Part shown: piece after piece, positions 21,901 to 32,346 of the stretch
How positions within the stretch are numbered: position 1 is the first letter of the stretch
How the letters are laid out: each line of letters opens with the position of its first letter
Assembly (NCBI GenBank): GCA_015499995.1
Contig: JADNRV010000220.1
Location: forward strand, 1-64,000
Direction of reading: 5' to 3'
DNA: 64,000 bases
DNA from: Flammula alnicola
Taxonomy: Eukaryota > Basidiomycota > Agaricomycetes > Agaricales > Strophariaceae
The notes under the pieces: generated by a model
Databases searched by the model: none
Told to the model about the DNA's origin: nothing
The model's input: the letters and a program-made list of their open reading frames with translations, nothing else
Position numbers and translations under genes: made by a program

Positions 21901-22614
21901 TATTGATGGCACTTTTAACAGAGACGTTGACGAACATGCTGAGTAAGACGACATCCCTGTTGCCTGAAGGGTTGTTTGCCTCTCTTGGAGTAACGCGGGG
22001 CCCAGAAACTGATATGCGGGGCATAAAACTCGTGAGTTGACCTCCTCCCTTTCCTTTAGCCAATCTCCTCAGATGTTAATATTACGCAGGATATCGACCA
22101 CAGCTTGCGAAAAGGATGCGAAGACGTGATATCAGCATGCGCGAATCCCCTATGCGATCCACTCGAAGCTTGGCTAACCGCGTTGAACGGAAGTACTGCT
22201 GTGCCAAAATCACGGGCGACTACTGTACCTTCCTCCGCCGCTCCGTCTGGTACAGCTGTTCCGCCTACTGCAGCTGGACCCGCTCCCAACCTCCAATCAC
22301 TCAAGGACGAAGCACCTTCGGTGCATTTAAGGTTCCTTGAAGCCCTCCAGCGTGATCTCCGAGGTAGCGTCGCGCGGGTGCGGCTTTACCTTGAAGACGA
22401 GCGGACGGTAAAGGTCCTCCTGGAACACGTCGTGGAGCGGATATCAGGTACATACGAGCGCTGGGGCGAAGGGATGAGACGTGTAGGTGGTGGCAGCGGG
22501 TATGATGGTGGGCAGGGTGATATGGACGTTTTGAACTCGTCAAGGCTGAGAGAGGTATTGCGGGATGTTTGTGGGGACTCGAGTTTGAATTTCTTGGGTT
22601 ATGGGAGAGCATAG
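18975..22614 (+). CDS. COG3: conserved oligomeric Golgi complex subunit 3 (Cog3/Sec34)
   Basis: Cog3 is a lobe-A subunit of the COG tether for retrograde vesicles at the Golgi. Ten exons: 18975-19244, 19309-19737, 19799-19969, 20031-20168, 20232-20563, 20628-21106, 21252-21406, 21556-21865, 21922-22031, 22090-22614 (2,919 nt, 972 aa; phases agree). The N terminus is Ser/Pro/Gln-rich. The Sec34 core starts near residue 115: HLRVCELLERRIEEIESEVD coiled coil, LLELMEDIGAHLEYFQELEH, YREAEVYLLRFQQCMTRAM, ECHHAYFSTRKALLIPRIME and the CDEW-type segment LKQLCTDEWTLYREFF. Exon 6 carries a SSSSSEDEDEDEDEDP acidic tract. The later exons (LRTTVWVLAQLHDFVKPAIF and FLEALQRDLRGSVARVRLYL) form the helical C-terminal rod. 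Two broken 5' copies lie at 15150 and 16443; this copy is intact. Intron 4 contains CTAACCCTAACCC. Confidence 0.93.
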
Positions 22615-22679
22615 TATCTTGGATTGGACTTGTGATCGATTGGGTCGTACATATGGAATTGCGTTTTCATTTATTGCTC

Positions 22680-22770
22680 TGCCTGATGCAATGCGATGTC
22701 TGATAACACGATTTCCTTCCCCACCCAGGTGGATAACACTACAGAACCAGACCACATTGGCGCTCAGTGG
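22680..22770 (-). pseudogene. short relic of the local F-box family C terminus
   Basis: On the minus strand this stretch reads LSTWVGKEIVLSDIAL, corresponding to SPSAGKEIIVVDIALRG at the end of F-box gene (c). The DNA is more diverged than the other relics. It lies just 3' of COG3, so an F-box fragment is again found next to COG3 sequence. Confidence 0.5.
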
Positions 22771-23169
22771 ATGACAACTTTCCCAAGAGGACAGTCCTCG
22801 CTCCTTGATCTTGCCGGCCTGGCTCAGACATCCATGGTCGGCAAGAACCAACCGCACCCAACCGCAGTCCAGTCAAATGAAGGTACACCGATATCTCCTA
22901 ATGATGATGAAAATCATGACATGTATGGAATAAACTGGGTATCCATTGTCCACGAATAAGAATAGTAGAAAACAAAGTGTGATGTTATGGAGAAATATTG
23001 CCAGTATATTGTCCTTGAATAAGATAATATGAAGCGGCGGAGCCGCCATTGGTTATTGTGATTATTGTATGTACAAAATGAGCTCTCTCCAGGAGGCAAG
23101 GTAAGGGTGTTGGGTGGTACATCGATCGACAACAATTGCTGGCGGAAATGCAAAACCCGATCGAGGGTC
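22771..23169. other. intergenic between the COG3 3' flank and SEC2
   Basis: Contains the 3' flanks of two converging genes. No further feature was recognised. Confidence 0.4.
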
Positions 23170-24685
23170 TCAACGCACGCCTGCATACGCAACTTTCGCG
23201 AACACAGACGACGACGTCGGTGCTGGCGCTGGAGAGACAGACCTCGAGCTCGAGGGAACGTCCGCCCACGGCGAAGGTTCCACGAGCGGCGAAGTGGAGA
23301 GGCGGAATCGTGGCGTGGGCTGGGAGTCTTCCTCCGGGGAAAGAGGCGTGAGAGATAGCGTTGAACGGGCTTCGGTAGTCGTGGTGGTTTCATGATGCAC
23401 CTCGTCGTCGTACGCCGATCCATCGGGGGAGGGCGATGGTGGGAGGGGCGGGAATAGATCAAGGACAAGAGACGCTGGGCGTGATTTGATCGCCGTCTGC
23501 GACGAGGAGCGTGAATGAGAGCGCGAAAATCGCAGGAGTTCGTCTCCTGGAATCTCAGCGTCTGGCTGTGGAGAGGCCATCAGGCTATGTTCGCGAAGGT
23601 GGGTGTTTTCGCCCTCAATAAGCTGCAAGGCGCTCCGCAGGGCCTCCTTTTCTAGCTTGAGCTCCTTTAGTTCCTCCTCCGTCTCGGCGCGCATTTTTCT
23701 CTCCGTTGCAACCATCTTGTTCGCCTAAAAATTCAGATGCAGTGTCAGTAAAATAAGCACACGAGAAGCACGCAGTTCCGTATGTACATACCTCTTCGAA
23801 TAATGCCTGAGAAAGAGACTCCAGCTCCTCTTCCAGGGCTTTCTTCTGCTCCGCGACCTTCTTGCGCGCTGCGCGTTCCTTCTCTAACTCTGCCGTCAGG
23901 TCATCCAGCTCCTTCGATCGCACGGCAGACGATAACGAAGGCATCGACGGCGAGGTCAGGTGGTACGCCTGTACGCTGGAGGCGTTTACGTGGGCGAGTT
24001 GCGGCGAGCCGCCAGCAGACTCTGGCCGGCTCGGAGGTCGTGAGGTTGTTGGGGCGGCGCTGCTGAACCGGAATTTAAAGAACCGGTTGTCGTGTGGCGT
24101 ATTGGACGCCGAGGATGTTGGCGGACTGGCAGAGGGCGGTGGAGATGGGTCGGAGGGTACAGGTGGATAGTCAACGGATTGCGAACGTTCTACAGACGCT
24201 CTTGGGTTCTTGGCATCGCCGTCTCGGCCACTGCTCCGCCGCCAACCGACGTCCTTGGATTGTCCGGAATCTCTCCTCAGAGCGTCCTCTAGCATCTCGT
24301 TGTTGGCGATCACGAGCTGAAGGTTAGACTTGGCAACGTTAAGCTGCACTTCGAGATCCGCTTGTGTTTTATACGCTTCGCTCAGCAAAGACGACTGCGA
24401 GAGCCCACAAATCAAGAGTTATCGATGATGATCTCCCCACTAAAACACAGGTCAACTACTCACCAGTTCAGAGACCCGGTTAATCACCATGCTTAATGCA
24501 TATCTTAAGTCGTCCTCTTGCCCGTCGGAATGCACTCTCCGCGCGTCGTGAAGTTCCTCTTCGATTTTCAAGAACATTGGATGAGAAGAAGACCTCTGCT
24601 GCGTTGCATTGAGGCCTAGACTGTCAGATCGTCGAGGAATACCGTTTGGACCATTGGTTTGGAGTTTAGAAGGAAAATGAAGCAT
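23170..24685 (-). CDS. SEC2: Sec2-type Rab GDP/GTP exchange factor
   Basis: Sec2 proteins load GTP on the exocytic Rab (Sec4/Rab8) through a parallel coiled coil. Exons, right to left: 24464-24685, 23792-24394, 23170-23724 (1,380 nt, 459 aa). The diagnostic coiled coil is ELDDLTAELEKERAARKKVA, continuing to LESLSQALFEEANKMVATER and KMRAETEEELKELKLEKEAL; the SLFEEANxMVAxxR core is the Sec2 GEF signature and is split by the second intron (GAG|GCG). An N-terminal coiled coil (LLSEAYKTQADLEVQLNVAK) and Pro/Ser-rich linkers flank it. The C terminus is long, Ser/Pro-rich and probably regulated by phosphorylation. The start ATG 24683-24685 is the first Met in the frame. Confidence 0.85.
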
Positions 24686-25449
24686 GGTAATGCTAGAAAC
24701 CAAAGCAGAGGGGACTCGAAGGGAAGAACAAGGCCTCCCGCCTGGCGCACCCCTTGAGGTACAGGTTGTGACCTTGTTTTGTGACAGGGGTCATGACAAA
24801 TTTCCTAAAATGTTTTTGCCAAGTTTTTGCTCTCTCCTTCCTCAGCAATTCCTCAGTCACGGTCTCCTTCTGCGCTGGGTTTTATTTCGAATCGCATCTA
24901 CGCAGTCGTACTGGCATGGATGGCCTGGGCACGAATAGCTATGCTGATAAGTCGTATCGGTGTGCTCCTCGTTCTCAGCCCGAACTCGACAGTGCGGTTA
25001 AATTATTCAGCGAACATATGGAATTGAGAACTGAAGGGAACCCTGGAAGCCAATTTGCCACTGGCAGCAGCTACATGCAGCTGGAAAGAGGGCTAGAGAT
25101 TAGTAAGAGAGGAATAAGCAACTCGAACTTCGGAAATGCGAACTCTTTGTTACAAAATAGCTCCATGTTTCTGCATGGGAGCCGCAATAGAACTTGGATG
25201 ACAGATATACATATCGCGGCTTTGACTCGGGAGCGACTTGATGGAACGTCTTGCATGAGGCCGCACTCATGTCTTTCATTGAACGATCCACATGTTCTCT
25301 GGCCAACCTTGTTGCCGATGCGGCATCGCGATGCACATGTCAGCTCTACTAGATCTCGTACCTCTTCTGCGAGAAGGAGCAGTCCATCATTACTTTCCCA
25401 ACTTCGACATCTCACATTCGCATCACCTATTTTCGAGGCTGACAACGTA
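24686..25449. other. region with long but unconvincing open frames
   Basis: A plus-strand frame of 321 codons spans 24781-25746, and a 124-codon minus frame lies at 25071-25445. Neither shows a recognisable family. The plus frame overlaps the decayed C-terminal part of the F-box gene on the other strand, so it is probably a chance frame. The minus-strand frames may be remnants of the same F-box gene. Confidence 0.35.
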
Positions 25450-26990
25450 GACTATTTCATCAAGTCGCAGAGCTTTCCTTCCTTTGCCTCGATCTCGCCA
25501 CGGCCACGGATGGATGCACAACCGGTGGAGGTCATGAGTCTCTGTTCTAGAACCGACACGTATCGGGAGATGTTCTACCAGCTGGAAGGATGGAATAGTA
25601 CTCCGGGAGTCGATGCCGTTTACCAGAACGTTCTAAAGTGCAAGAGAGGAGACTCAGGGAAGCAGTTGGCCTCGAACATTATAGGAGACACCGCGAAATA
25701 TTTACAGGTCAGTCACGTCCTAAATACTCGCAATGGATGCAACTGAGTCCCAGTAGGAATTGGATGACATTTTGGCAGACATCCAAAAAGACCGGCCAAC
25801 CCATCCTTGGTATTTGAGCGTACGTTTGCTGTGCAGTCCCTCACTACTATTCGTGCGGAGAACCAGGGTTTTTAGTCGACAAGGAAGCCCAGAGCGCAGA
25901 ATTGCTGATGTAAGAGTTGATAAAGGATTTCCTGAGCGTGAAATGATGTGGAGGTCCTCGATTGCAGGAAAGCTAACGCATCGTAGAAAGCTTGTTTCCG
26001 CCGAGCGATAAGTTGTGAAGGTGAGTTTGACGAGATGAGGGAGTGTTATCATCTTGCCGGAGTCGAAATTTGAATCGATGCTCTCAGAGAGCGTAAGAAT
26101 CTTAAGGACCCTGGAATCGCACAGTTGTGTTATTCGAAACATTGGCCCTATCTCGCCCTTGTAGTGAACTAGACGTTGAAGTGGTAGCACTACGTCGCCG
26201 AAGTAACGACCGTTCACATGCGCTAACCGCAGTTGGGGTGCAACTTCGAATATGTCCAGCCTGGTGTGACTATAGTCATTCTGAGAGCGGGATATTGTTA
26301 ATTCCAAGGCTCTGAGAGACGGAAGCCGACCCCTGATCCCTTGAATGCCAGCTATGGTTGAGGGTGTTGAATGGATGATAAAGGTTCCCCATCTTTCGGA
26401 ATGTTGAACCAGTAGACCAACGGCGGGATGTGGACTTCTGAGGTCAACGCCAGGGGCGAAAATGTGTACGCTGAGCAATGTGTTTGCTGAACGTCGCAGG
26501 AGTTCATTTAGAACTTCAAGTTGGAGCTTCGTTTTAGTCTTTGTCAGTCTCGTCGCGTCGACAGTTGGCAGGTGATTCCATAGAGACGGGAGAAATAGTG
26601 CGGTGGCTCTCCAAGACTGACAGACTTGGGATGGCGTCCATGGAAGGTCTCTCGTTACCCGCCGGTAGGGAACGCGTATTGGGTGCTCTAAAATAAAGGA
26701 AAAGATTTCCTGCAGGATTTCGGGAGTAATGCGCCGGATAGGTGATATTATCGCCTCGTGTGCATGAATGAACTTGGCCGCTTGCCCTATTTTGTACCTA
26801 GTCACCATCTTCCAGCTTGCACTCCTACTACCTGGTCTATCAAGCAACAACTTGCTTAACCGCTGCTCCTCTGCCTTTGCTTCAGCAATTACAGCATAAA
26901 TAAGGGTGGCTTCAGATTCGGAAGGTGGGATGTTCGAGCGCAGAAGGTGCGGTGTCGGCGGATCGGGAAGCTTTGCCTGTGAGAGGATGG
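25450..26990 (-). pseudogene. F-box/LRR-type protein gene, probably decayed
   Basis: The minus-strand frame from about 26990 reads LLRSNIPPSESEATLIYAVI, then AEAKAEEQRLSKLLLDRPGS, ISPIRRITPEILQEIFSFIL (F-box), LPWTPSQVCQSWRATALFLP and SLWNHLPTVD, followed by leucine-rich stretches (LPSLRALELTI, LPHLVKLTF, PCRLKTLVLRT). This is the common Agaricomycete F-box plan. Two things argue for decay. No ATG lies before the conserved N-terminal helix; the first in-frame Met comes after it. Near 25790 the homologous reading jumps frame (RMGWPVFLDVCQNVIQFL appears in another frame), and a further piece (VGSRTETHDLHRLCI) is in yet another. An undetected upstream exon or introns could rescue it. Confidence 0.6.
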
Positions 26991-27113
26991 GACAAATGAT
27001 AAGAACTTTTGTATTTCATGCCTTAAGAGTAAGGCTCACGCGAAATGAAATATTGCGAAGCATTGGATTGTTCAGAGTCCGAGTAGAGCTTTGTTGTGGT
27101 AAGAGTCAAGTTT

Positions 27114-27144
27114 GCTGTGAACGTAACTTAGTTACGTTCACAGC
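27114..27144. repeat. perfect 31-bp palindrome
   Basis: Arms GCTGTGAACGTAACT and AGTTACGTTCACAGC are exact reverse complements around a single T. It lies in the interval between the divergent genes starting near 26990 (minus) and 27314 (plus). It could be a binding site for a dimeric regulator, a cruciform, or a deletion derivative of a MITE; no repeat of it was noticed elsewhere in the window. Confidence 0.85.
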
Positions 27145-27313
27145 ATCGCCTACGTATCCGACATGCCCCGGCCGACGTCCATCCGCTAAATAAGTACAAT
27201 ACTTAAGTAGGCTAAGGTCGATACATTTCCAATCAGTCTTGAGCTCGACCACATAAGACTCGGTTGGTGAGTATCACACATTGTAAGTGTTAATGAGCTT
27301 TCTCTAATTCTAC

Positions 27314-28510
27314 ATGTCGCCATTCTTATCGATCCAAGTTGAAGACCTCAAAGCTCCTCTCGAGCCGGTTGGCCCCCGCTGTTTCCAGCATTACGCTTTG
27401 CTTGTACCTCATCAGCTACAGCTCTCCGTGGTCTCACATATGCTCGAACACTGCGGCCCTCCGTTTCTGCCTCGGGACCTAGAGCGTTGTATTTTTGAAA
27501 TAGCCGCATCTGATAATGGCGATTCAAAAAGCTCTATCTTGAAGCTGATGCTGGTAGCAAGACGCGTTAATGAGTGGTGAGTGCTGTGATTTTGTTTAAA
27601 GGTCTTTGACAATTTTTTGGTGTAACTTGAAATATTGCATAGGTTAAGGCCGATTTTATATCGTGTCTTCAGTCAGACAGCACATCTTCCATACCCGGAC
27701 TTCAAGAAGTTTCCTTCCTTGAAGCTGGAAGATGTTGGTCATTTCGCCGAACATTTCATCACCCACTCATCCTTCACGAATGAAGAGATAAACCATATTT
27801 TATCTTCGTGCCCTAACGTCTACGATCTCGCGATATGGATTGCAGGAACGTTCAAGTTTTTCCTTCCCAACATACAACATCTCCGTCTTCGGAGACTGTC
27901 CGCAGAGCTTGCATTTTTCACCGAGGAAGATCTGCTTCACCCGACATTGTCTAACCTCACCCATCTTAACATTGTTAGTAGTGTCGGGGCGGAAGACTGG
28001 AAATCATGGAAAAAACTGACGAAACTACCCCATTTGACTCACATCAAACTCGACTCTCCCGTTTCAATCGAGGTTGTTCGCAATCTTGTTCTACGGTGCA
28101 CTCGTTTGCGCTATCTCATCATCTCAGGTTATCCCAAAGGGATGTCAGTGGACGGGTGGATTACAACTCAGATGGAGGCAGCCTTCCAGGAAATCGATGA
28201 GGATCGCATTATATTGCTGTTTCCCTCAGACTACAACATGCATCTTGAGCGGATGTTAGACTGGCTGCAAGGAGCACATGGAAGGATGGACAACTGGCAT
28301 TTTGCCGAACTCATTTTTCAAATTCGACGTCGTGAGTACCCGATTTCTGTTTTTGTCTCGTCGTCGGTTGAATACAATGCTGACCACGTTAATCGTCTCC
28401 CAGAAAAATATCTCCGTGACCCTTTGCAAAGATGGTTCTGGAGACTCAATTGGATGGAGTGTTTGAATGACCGAGGCCGCGAATGGTACCTGAACGAGAC
28501 CAAAATTTGA
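27314..28510 (+). CDS. F-box/LRR-like protein of an Agaricomycete-specific family
   Basis: Two exons, 27314-27576 and 27643-28510, joined in phase (TGG split), 376 aa. The first exon ends PRDLERCIFEIAASDNGDSK and LMLVARRVNEW; the second begins LRPILYRVFSQTAHLPYPDF. This E-x-x-IFEIAA...LLVARRVxxWxxPxLYRV pattern is what I recall from many mushroom hypotheticals related to degenerate F-box proteins. The rest (FFLPNIQHLRLRRLSAELAF, LTHLNIVSS, LPHLTHIKLDSPV, RCTRLRYLIISG) is weakly leucine-rich. It has no signal peptide or membrane segment and is probably cytosolic. The role is unknown. Confidence 0.72.
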
Positions 28511-29241
28511 TGACTTCCAAATCTTGATCCGAGAAGAGCATCCACACGAAATTTACTCCAGAATTTACTAACACAAAATTGTGACAGGGAGACTAGAGGG
28601 CAAGGGTAAATTCGAACGAGCTTGTTATCTAGTTGAACGTTATTCTCCAACACCAAACATAAATTTCGTCTGAAGCTAAATTGAAAAATTTCAGACTTCA
28701 GTTATTTGCGATCTCATACCCGAAACCACGTCCACACTTGAACCCCTCGCTATTGAAGAGAATCGGGGTCTCATAAAGAGAATGGAGGATCTGCTTTCTA
28801 AGTGGAGACCTTCGCTGACGGGCTACCAAATCCTTGAAAGGTGGACATAGGTCAATCCTTGACCGGTGTAACGTGTTCACGTCCCACCGAGCCCAATTTT
28901 GAAAATGGGCCACTGGCGTTTTCAAGTTCCCTACGAACTCAAATATTCGACAGGATATAAGCAAACGGCTTCCGACCAAGCCTCATAATTCTATGGCATT
29001 CGACGATCGGCTGGTAGGCGTTGCAGATTTTACGTCGCGGGACATCGATTTTGAACATATCCTTTTCGTGTTCCCTTAAGTACCATCCTAGAAGCTCATT
29101 CTTTTTCGTTTGCAATAATTTATTATGGCTTCTTACAAATCATTTACATTCCTATATCTTCCGTATATATGGAACTTTACAAGACAAATATTTTTGAAAA
29201 CTGTGTTGGCGCATGGGCCTGATATCGTTAAGAATTGCAAG
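28511..29241. other. intergenic between converging genes
   Basis: A minus-strand frame at 28698-28979 and fragments upstream of it (LLGWYLREHEKDMFKIDVPR) look faintly protein-like but sit in different frames and match nothing I know; they may be an old gene relic. The plus-strand frame 29125-29346 is the reverse of the last exon of the next gene and is not a gene. Confidence 0.35.
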
Positions 29242-30678
29242 TTAGTATGCACTTCCTTTTCCAGAAAAGCCGTCCGGGAATATTTGCTTGAACAGCTCGG
29301 GATAGTGTCGTTCGCCAACGTCAGGATGACTCCTGAAATGATATAAGTCATAAGCAACAAGAAGAGGAAAGAACACAATTGTCTTACTTGACTCTGCCGA
29401 TCAGATTGACCTTCCCTGAAGGTTCTCTATCAAATTCAGTGAAATTTACAGCTATGGAACGTCTTATCAGGGTTGTGTAGACATTGAAGCATTTCAACTT
29501 GACTTACAGTCCGTGGGGGCGACTCTTCCTCGCGTGTCTCGGAGGGCAAGAATTTCAGGCGGGACTGGATAGGATGGGAGTTTAGTTGCGCTAGTTGTAT
29601 GTTCAGCAAAGGGGAGCACTTACATTTGAGTATATGATCCGTCAGTCTAGTATCCAGGCCGATATTCTGGAAGAAAGGCACCGAATATCGTGGGGTGGCG
29701 CCCTTTGGCGAAAGTACCCTATGCGAAGTGGCTCGCGCCAGTCCGCCGGTCACGAACTCCAGAGCTTTAAAAAACGTCAGAGAGAGAACACAAATGAGAG
29801 GTAAAATAGCACCTTTGCCGATGTTAACAACAAATGTTCCAGGAATAGGAGGAGCGTCTATCCATTCTCCAGCTAAATTCTGGACTTGTAGTCCGCGATG
29901 AGAGGACGCTTGTATCAGCTGGAGTAGGACACCGACTGTTAGGGGGAAATATCAATGATTTAGGCTTAACTCACAAATGTTAAGAATCCAGCATCGTAAT
30001 GGGGCCCTACCCCTTGGTCGCTGGAACCCTGGACAACGGGATATTGGACGATCTTTGCGCGATGTTGCATCAACTCGGGGGTGTCGTAGAATTCTGACAA
30101 GCCTTCCGGACCAAGGCCGAACGCCTCAGCTATCAGTGAGCTGAACTTGTAGCCGAGATCCTCAACCTGATCTAAGTATCGTTCCATCACCTCTCTGAAA
30201 CCTGGAATGAGCTTCTCGTCCGGCCACTGTGTTGTGAAGGCGGTCAATCTACGTAGAAGGTCTGACATGTCAAATAAGAACGCGCCTGAGATGGGCCCCA
30301 CAGTCGGTAATGATCAGGATCTCCTTCCTTCCATCTGGATACATGGCGCGTTGCGAAGTCAAATTGCTCTCGCTGGTCAACGGCCCCTTTCGTCAACTCC
30401 GCGCCAAACCTTGAATAGCCGAGAAAGTGTTCAGAGTTCGCCATGCGGATCTTGTCCTTCGACTCTTGAGGAAGAGAAAACAGCCTGGGTATATAGCTGA
30501 TCACCGAATCGATATCTACTTGCGAAACCGGGTGGTTCGAAAGGTACAGGAACCCTACGTTGATGAGCGCATGTTGTAGTTGTGCAAGGAATTTGGGTCT
30601 GTCGGTAGGAGAGTTGAGAAGAGAGTAATCGAGAATTGGAATAGAGGAGAAATCAACGTTTTCTTCTGGGGCAGACAT
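29242..30678 (-). CDS. 2-oxoglutarate/Fe(II)-dependent dioxygenase, isopenicillin-N-synthase-like
   Basis: These enzymes hydroxylate, desaturate or cyclise small molecules using Fe(II), O2 and usually 2-oxoglutarate. Exons, right to left: 30286-30678, 29975-30226, 29813-29918, 29624-29764, 29508-29564, 29388-29451, 29242-29332 (1,104 nt, 367 aa, phases agree). N-terminal DIOX_N domain: FSSIPILDYSLL and NVGFLYLSNHPV. The catalytic jelly roll has GPHYDAGFLTF (HxD), ATSHRVLSP (second His) and RYSVPFFQNI (RxS, binds 2-oxoglutarate). The C terminus VKSHPDVGERHYPELFKQIF is typical for the fungal family. The first intron appears to be GC-AG (30227-30285), since no GT site gives the conserved GPSQWPDE junction. 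Substrate unknown; no biosynthetic partners are adjacent. Confidence 0.88.
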
Positions 30679-30921
30679 CGTGGTTGTAGTTTGACATGTT
30701 ATCTTCTTGGGATACTTATGTGCGTATCCTGTTCTCATCTGTGATTGTGTGAGATGACGCGATCAATTGCATGTTCAACGAAACACGGTCTGGAGGTGAC
30801 GAGGCCGCATGATCCTGGCGCAGATAAACCCATTCTTGATATAGTAGGAGATAATAGATACTTCAGTAAAAGAAAGGCATCCTCTGTACGTTGGTCTACA
30901 GAAAGCTAAGGCAGAACGTAA

Positions 30922-31288
30922 CACGGCGGACATTCAACTGTCAAGTCGGCCGACCGGTTGTCCTGTTAAGTCATACAGAGGTTACCGGCAAGTCATAACC
31001 TGTCATGACACAGGTTGACTTGCCGGTCACAGTGGCCGATGTCACGCTCTTTCTTTTTTTTAATGTTCTCGCCTTATATTCTGTGTATTTAATAGTACTC
31101 ATGCGTCGTGTTTATTCAAATTCATTCCCTCACTATCAACCTACGTATTGTCTTCGCTACTATTTGAATTCGCTTTAATCTAACGTTAGCAACTAACAAA
31201 CATACAAGAAGTACAGAAACTTACTGCCAAATGTCAGAACGCAAACGCTCGACGGAAAATGTTTTTGAATTCCAATTGTTGTAACGTT
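30922..31288 (+). repeat. left TIR of the outer element (about 367 bp)
   Basis: Reverse complement of 31803-32170 plus 42923-42930, with only scattered differences (for example GCTCGACGG versus GCTTGACGG). Near 30980-31030 it has a subterminal stem: ACCGGCAAGTCA(T)AACCTGT pairs with ACAGGTTGACTTGCCGGT. Confidence 0.85.
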
Positions 31289-31710
31289 TACTAAACTTGA
31301 CGTCGCCATCATCGAGTTCTTGTTTTGCTTCGAACGTAGGATCGCGGTCGTCGAGATATACGTAGATGTACGCCGCCTACATAAGCGCCATCGCCTACCC
31401 CTTCGAAGACGCGCGCAGTTAAGTGATTGTCGGATTCGTGGATGGGTGGGCTAGAGTTTGAACAAATAAGCATTCAACGATATATACCTGTTTAAAAGAG
31501 ATGGTTGAAAATTAAGAGTACTTACCAGACAATTACCAGATCAAAAACGCACCGCTGTCAGGTAGAACGTGCCTCAATTTTGCAATAGCAGTCTGAGCAG
31601 CTTTCACGAGCACTTCTCGGGGTTGTTCATGTTTCTGTCTTCTCAAATTTGCTATGAGATACATTTGAATGGGTGCAGTAGGTTTGAAAAACACAAAATG
31701 TACAGGTCTT

Positions 31711-31779
31711 CTAAACTTTCTCGCAGTCACTTGCTAAACTTTCTCGCAGTCACTTGCTAAACTTTCTCGCAGTCACTTG
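31711..31779 (+). repeat. 23-bp tandem repeat, three copies
   Basis: Unit CTAAACTTTCTCGCAGTCACTTG repeated three times without a mismatch (23 bp each, written here once), inside the spacer of the outer element. Confidence 0.9.
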
Positions 31780-31802
31780 AGTAGAGCGTATTTCTCAACC
31801 AC

Positions 31803-32170
31803 AACGCTACAACAATTGGAATTCAAAAACATTTTCCGTCAAGCGTTTGCATTCTGACATTTGGCAGTAACTTACATAAGTTTCTGTACTTCTTGTATGT
31901 TTGTTAGTTGCTAACGTTAGATTAAAGTGAATTCAAATAGTAGCGAAGACAATACATAGGTTGATAGTGAGGGAATGAATTCGAATAAACACGACGCATG
32001 AGTACTATTAAATACACAGAATATAAGGCGAGAACATTAAAAAAAAGAAAGAGCGTGACATCGGCCACTGTGACCGGCAAGTCAACCTGTGTCATGACAG
32101 GTTATGACTTGCCGGTAACCTCTGTATGACTTAACAGGACAACCGGTCGGCCGACTTGACAGTTGAATGT
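31803..32170 (-). repeat. right TIR of the outer element, broken 8 bp before its end
   Basis: Mirror of the left TIR. It stops at GTTGAATGT (32170); the missing terminal CCGCCGTG is found at 42923-42930 on the far side of the Ngaro. Confidence 0.85.
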
Positions 32171-32326
32171 TTGGAAGTTGTGCCCAAACGAGCTATAGCG
32201 AGGCTGGGCTCAACTAAGGCTGACAAAGCTGGAGTCGGTCGTCATCGAGTCAGTGTTTCTCATCTTCGTCGTTCACTCTCATCATCTGCCCCTTGCTCAG
32301 CCTTAGTTGAGCCAGCTTTTTCACTA
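32171..32326 (+). repeat. Ngaro split repeat A1
   Basis: 156 bp, begins TTGGAAGTTGTGCCC and ends GCTTTTTCACTA. Same as A2 across both of its halves. Confidence 0.9.
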
Positions 32327-32346
32327 AAATATATTCTATTATTGTT

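Noticed and set aside
24781..25746. 321-codon plus-strand ORF
   Set aside because: No family features, overlaps the F-box relic on the other strand, no plausible exon structure.
29125..29346. Plus-strand ORF resembling an F-box start (FLYLPYIWNF...)
   Set aside because: It is the exact reverse of the last exon and intron of the 2OG oxygenase, whose C terminus (SHPDVGERHYPELFKQ) is far better supported.
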